A stretch of 8,001 nucleotides of DNA from an uncultured beta proteobacterium (GTDB lineage Bacteria; Pseudomonadota; Gammaproteobacteria; Burkholderiales; Burkholderiaceae): contig CAILON010000275.1 of the NCBI GenBank assembly GCA_903835865.1, positions 1 through 8,001 on the forward strand, in the 5' to 3' direction. The stretch's first letter is position 1, and each line of letters begins with the position of its first letter. The translations under genes were made by a program, and so were the position numbers. This document shows positions 6,493 to 8,001 of the stretch, one piece after another. The notes beneath the pieces are model-generated. The model was not told the origin of the DNA. It did no database searches and saw only the letters and a list, made by a program, of their open reading frames with translations.

Positions 6493-8001
6493 TTAGGCTT
6501 CACCTGCCGCATCAGTATTGGAATCAGTTGTTGGATCAGCAGATACATCACCTTCTTCCACATCCTCAACATCACCCTCGTCATCTGAATCGCTTTCAGC
6601 AATTCGCTGCAAACCAGACAAGCGAGTACCTTCATCCACGTTAATCAAAGTAACGCCTTGAGTAGCACGGCCCATTTCACGAATTTCAGAAACGCGGGTG
6701 CGGACCAAGACACCACCTGTAGTGATCAACATAATTTGATCTTCAGGAGATACCAAAGCAGCAGCAACTACTTTTCCATTACGTTCTGATGTTTGAATCG
6801 CAATCATGCCTTTCGTACCGCGACCGTGACGGGTGTATTCAGCAATTGGAGTACGTTTACCGTAACCATTCTCAGTAGCAGTTAATACGCTACCTGGAAT
6901 AGCGATGTCATTAGCATCGACAACCATAGCCTCAACACCCTCAGCAGCTTCTGCAGGGGCAACTAGCATCGCAATCACTTGGTGACCAACACCAAGATTC
7001 ATGCCGCGGACACCGCGTGCTGTGCGACCCATTGGACGCACATCATTCTCATCAAAGCGCACTGCTTTGCCTGCGTCAGAGAACAACATCACGTCATGTT
7101 GGCCATCCGTAATTGCAGCACCGACCAAGAAGTCACCCTCATTTAAGTCAACCGCAATAATTCCGGCCTTGCGTGGGTTAGAGAAGTCCGACAAGCGGGT
7201 CTTCTTCACAGTACCCAAGCTGGTTGCCATAAAGACATATTGATCATCCTGATATCCCTTGATTGGGAGAATCACGGTAATCTTTTCGCCTTCAATCAAT
7301 GGGAACATATTGACAATCGGCTTGCCACGGGACGTGCGACTACCTTGCGGTACTTCCCAAACTTTCAACCAATACATCCGACCGCGATCAGAGAAGCACA
7401 AGATAGCGTCATGCGTATTCGCTACGAATAAAGTATCAATCCAATCTTCATCCTTAGTAGCAGCAGCTTGTTTGCCACGACCACCGCGTTTTTGCGCGCG
7501 GTACTCGCTCAATGGCTGGCTCTTCATGTAACCAGTATGAGAAAGTGTGACCACCATATCTTGCGGCGTAATCAAATCTTCGGTGAAGAGTTCGGTTGCA
7601 TTCATTTCAATGAATGAACGACGACCAGTGTCACCACCAGCAATACCAAACTCTGCTTGAACTTCTTTTAGCTCACTCTCAATCACAGAAGTTACACGCT
7701 CTGGTTTTGCTAACAAATCTAACAAGTCAGAAATTTCTGACATCACTTCTTTGTACTCATTCACTATCTTGTCTTGCTCAAGACCAGTCAAACGTTGTAA
7801 ACGCATCTGCAAAATTTCTTGCGCTTGGCTATCTGACAGACGATATAAGCCAGTACTTTGCATGCCGTACTCAGGCAATAAGCCGTCTGGGCGATATGCA
7901 TTGCGGCCACCAGGCGTATCAGTCTCAGCGCGTGCCAACATCTCACGAACCATCGATGAATCCCAAGGTTTGCTCATTAATTCCTGTTTAGCAACCACTG
8001 G
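6493..8001 (-). CDS. gyrA: DNA gyrase subunit A, C-terminal 502 codons (partial)
   Basis: This is the 3' part of the gene for the DNA-cleaving gyrase subunit, which introduces negative supercoils as an A2B2 complex. The frame is open to the window edge; the GTG at 7998 is an internal Val codon, not a start. Counting from that Val, residues 1-120 are the end of the breakage-reunion domain and its long coiled coil (SQAQEILQMRLQRLTGLE region). The C-terminal DNA-wrapping beta-pinwheel follows, with six blades opening near 148, 197, 253, 302, 370 and 421. The GyrA box QKRGGRG (169-175), needed for wrapping and supercoiling, is intact and separates gyrase from topoisomerase IV ParC. The end (about 467-501) is a strongly acidic tail with DSDDEGD, of a kind known to tune wrapping in E. 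coli. The loop between blades 4 and 5 is longer than its counterparts. Confidence 0.97.
   Translation of the reverse strand, partial: PVVAKQELMSKPWDSSMVREMLARAETDTPGGRNAYRPDGLLPEYGMQSTGLYRLSDSQAQEILQMRLQRLTGLEQDKIVNEYKEVMSEISDLLDLLAKPERVTSVIESELKEVQAEFGIAGGDTGRRSFIEMNATELFTEDLITPQDMVVTLSHTGYMKSQPLSEYRAQKRGGRGKQAAATKDEDWIDTLFVANTHDAILCFSDRGRMYWLKVWEVPQGSRTSRGKPIVNMFPLIEGEKITVILPIKGYQDDQYVFMATSLGTVKKTRLSDFSNPRKAGIIAVDLNEGDFLVGAAITDGQHDVMLFSDAGKAVRFDENDVRPMGRTARGVRGMNLGVGHQVIAMLVAPAEAAEGVEAMVVDANDIAIPGSVLTATENGYGKRTPIAEYTRHGRGTKGMIAIQTSERNGKVVAAALVSPEDQIMLITTGGVLVRTRVSEIREMGRATQGVTLINVDEGTRLSGLQRIAESDSDDEGDVEDVEEGDVSADPTTDSNTDAAGEA

Noticed and set aside
7614..7991. Plus-strand open frame of 125 codons inside gyrA
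   Set aside because: It is antisense to a well-conserved GyrA region and has no recognisable domain or ribosome binding site; it is a shadow of the real frame.
7996..7998. GTG start giving a 501-residue protein at the window edge
   Set aside because: The frame continues through 8001 and the sequence is internal GyrA, so this is a Val codon of a truncated gene.
1..8001. Mobile element, CRISPR array, phage, toxin-antitoxin or defence system
   Set aside because: The window is filled with housekeeping genes on one strand, with no direct-repeat arrays, inverted-repeat ends or transposase-like frames.

Overview
The window is a conserved chromosomal housekeeping region of a betaproteobacterium. 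All genes lie on the minus strand, tightly packed, so transcription runs from high to low coordinates. Protein signatures and moderate-to-low GC suggest a Burkholderiales relative, most likely Polynucleobacter or a close neighbour. That taxon is inferred from remembered protein sequences, not from a search.

Layout in transcription order: the 3' part of gyrA (6493-8001, cut by the window edge), serC (5366-6463), pheA with fused AroQ chorismate mutase and prephenate dehydratase (4287-5366), hisC (3125-4255), tyrA (2213-3094), aroA (885-2213), cmk (202-864), a 122-nt leader, and the first 26 codons of rpsA (1-79, cut by the window edge). serC/pheA and tyrA/aroA each overlap by one base (TAATG and TGATG). 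The other gaps inside the cluster are 20-31 nt. Nothing in the window exceeds 300 nt without a gene.

The order matches the 'mixed-function supraoperon' known from Pseudomonas and other proteobacteria (gyrA, serC, aroQ-pheA, hisC-like hisHb, tyrA, aroA, cmk, rpsA). AroA makes EPSP, the precursor of chorismate. PheA takes chorismate to prephenate and phenylpyruvate, and TyrA takes prephenate towards tyrosine. The HisC-type aminotransferase can plausibly make the final amino acids. SerC supplies serine and a pyridoxal phosphate precursor. Cmk (CMP/dCMP recycling) and ribosomal protein S1 link the cluster to nucleotide supply and translation.

I found no mobile element, CRISPR array, tRNA/rRNA, phage gene or defence system, and no sign of a novel system. 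Points of mild interest are: starts without a Shine-Dalgarno sequence in much of the operon; a stable hairpin just upstream of the rpsA start; a hairpin over the aroA stop; an extended loop between GyrA C-terminal blades 4 and 5; and a TyrA cofactor-binding strand that lacks the usual NAD-type aspartate.
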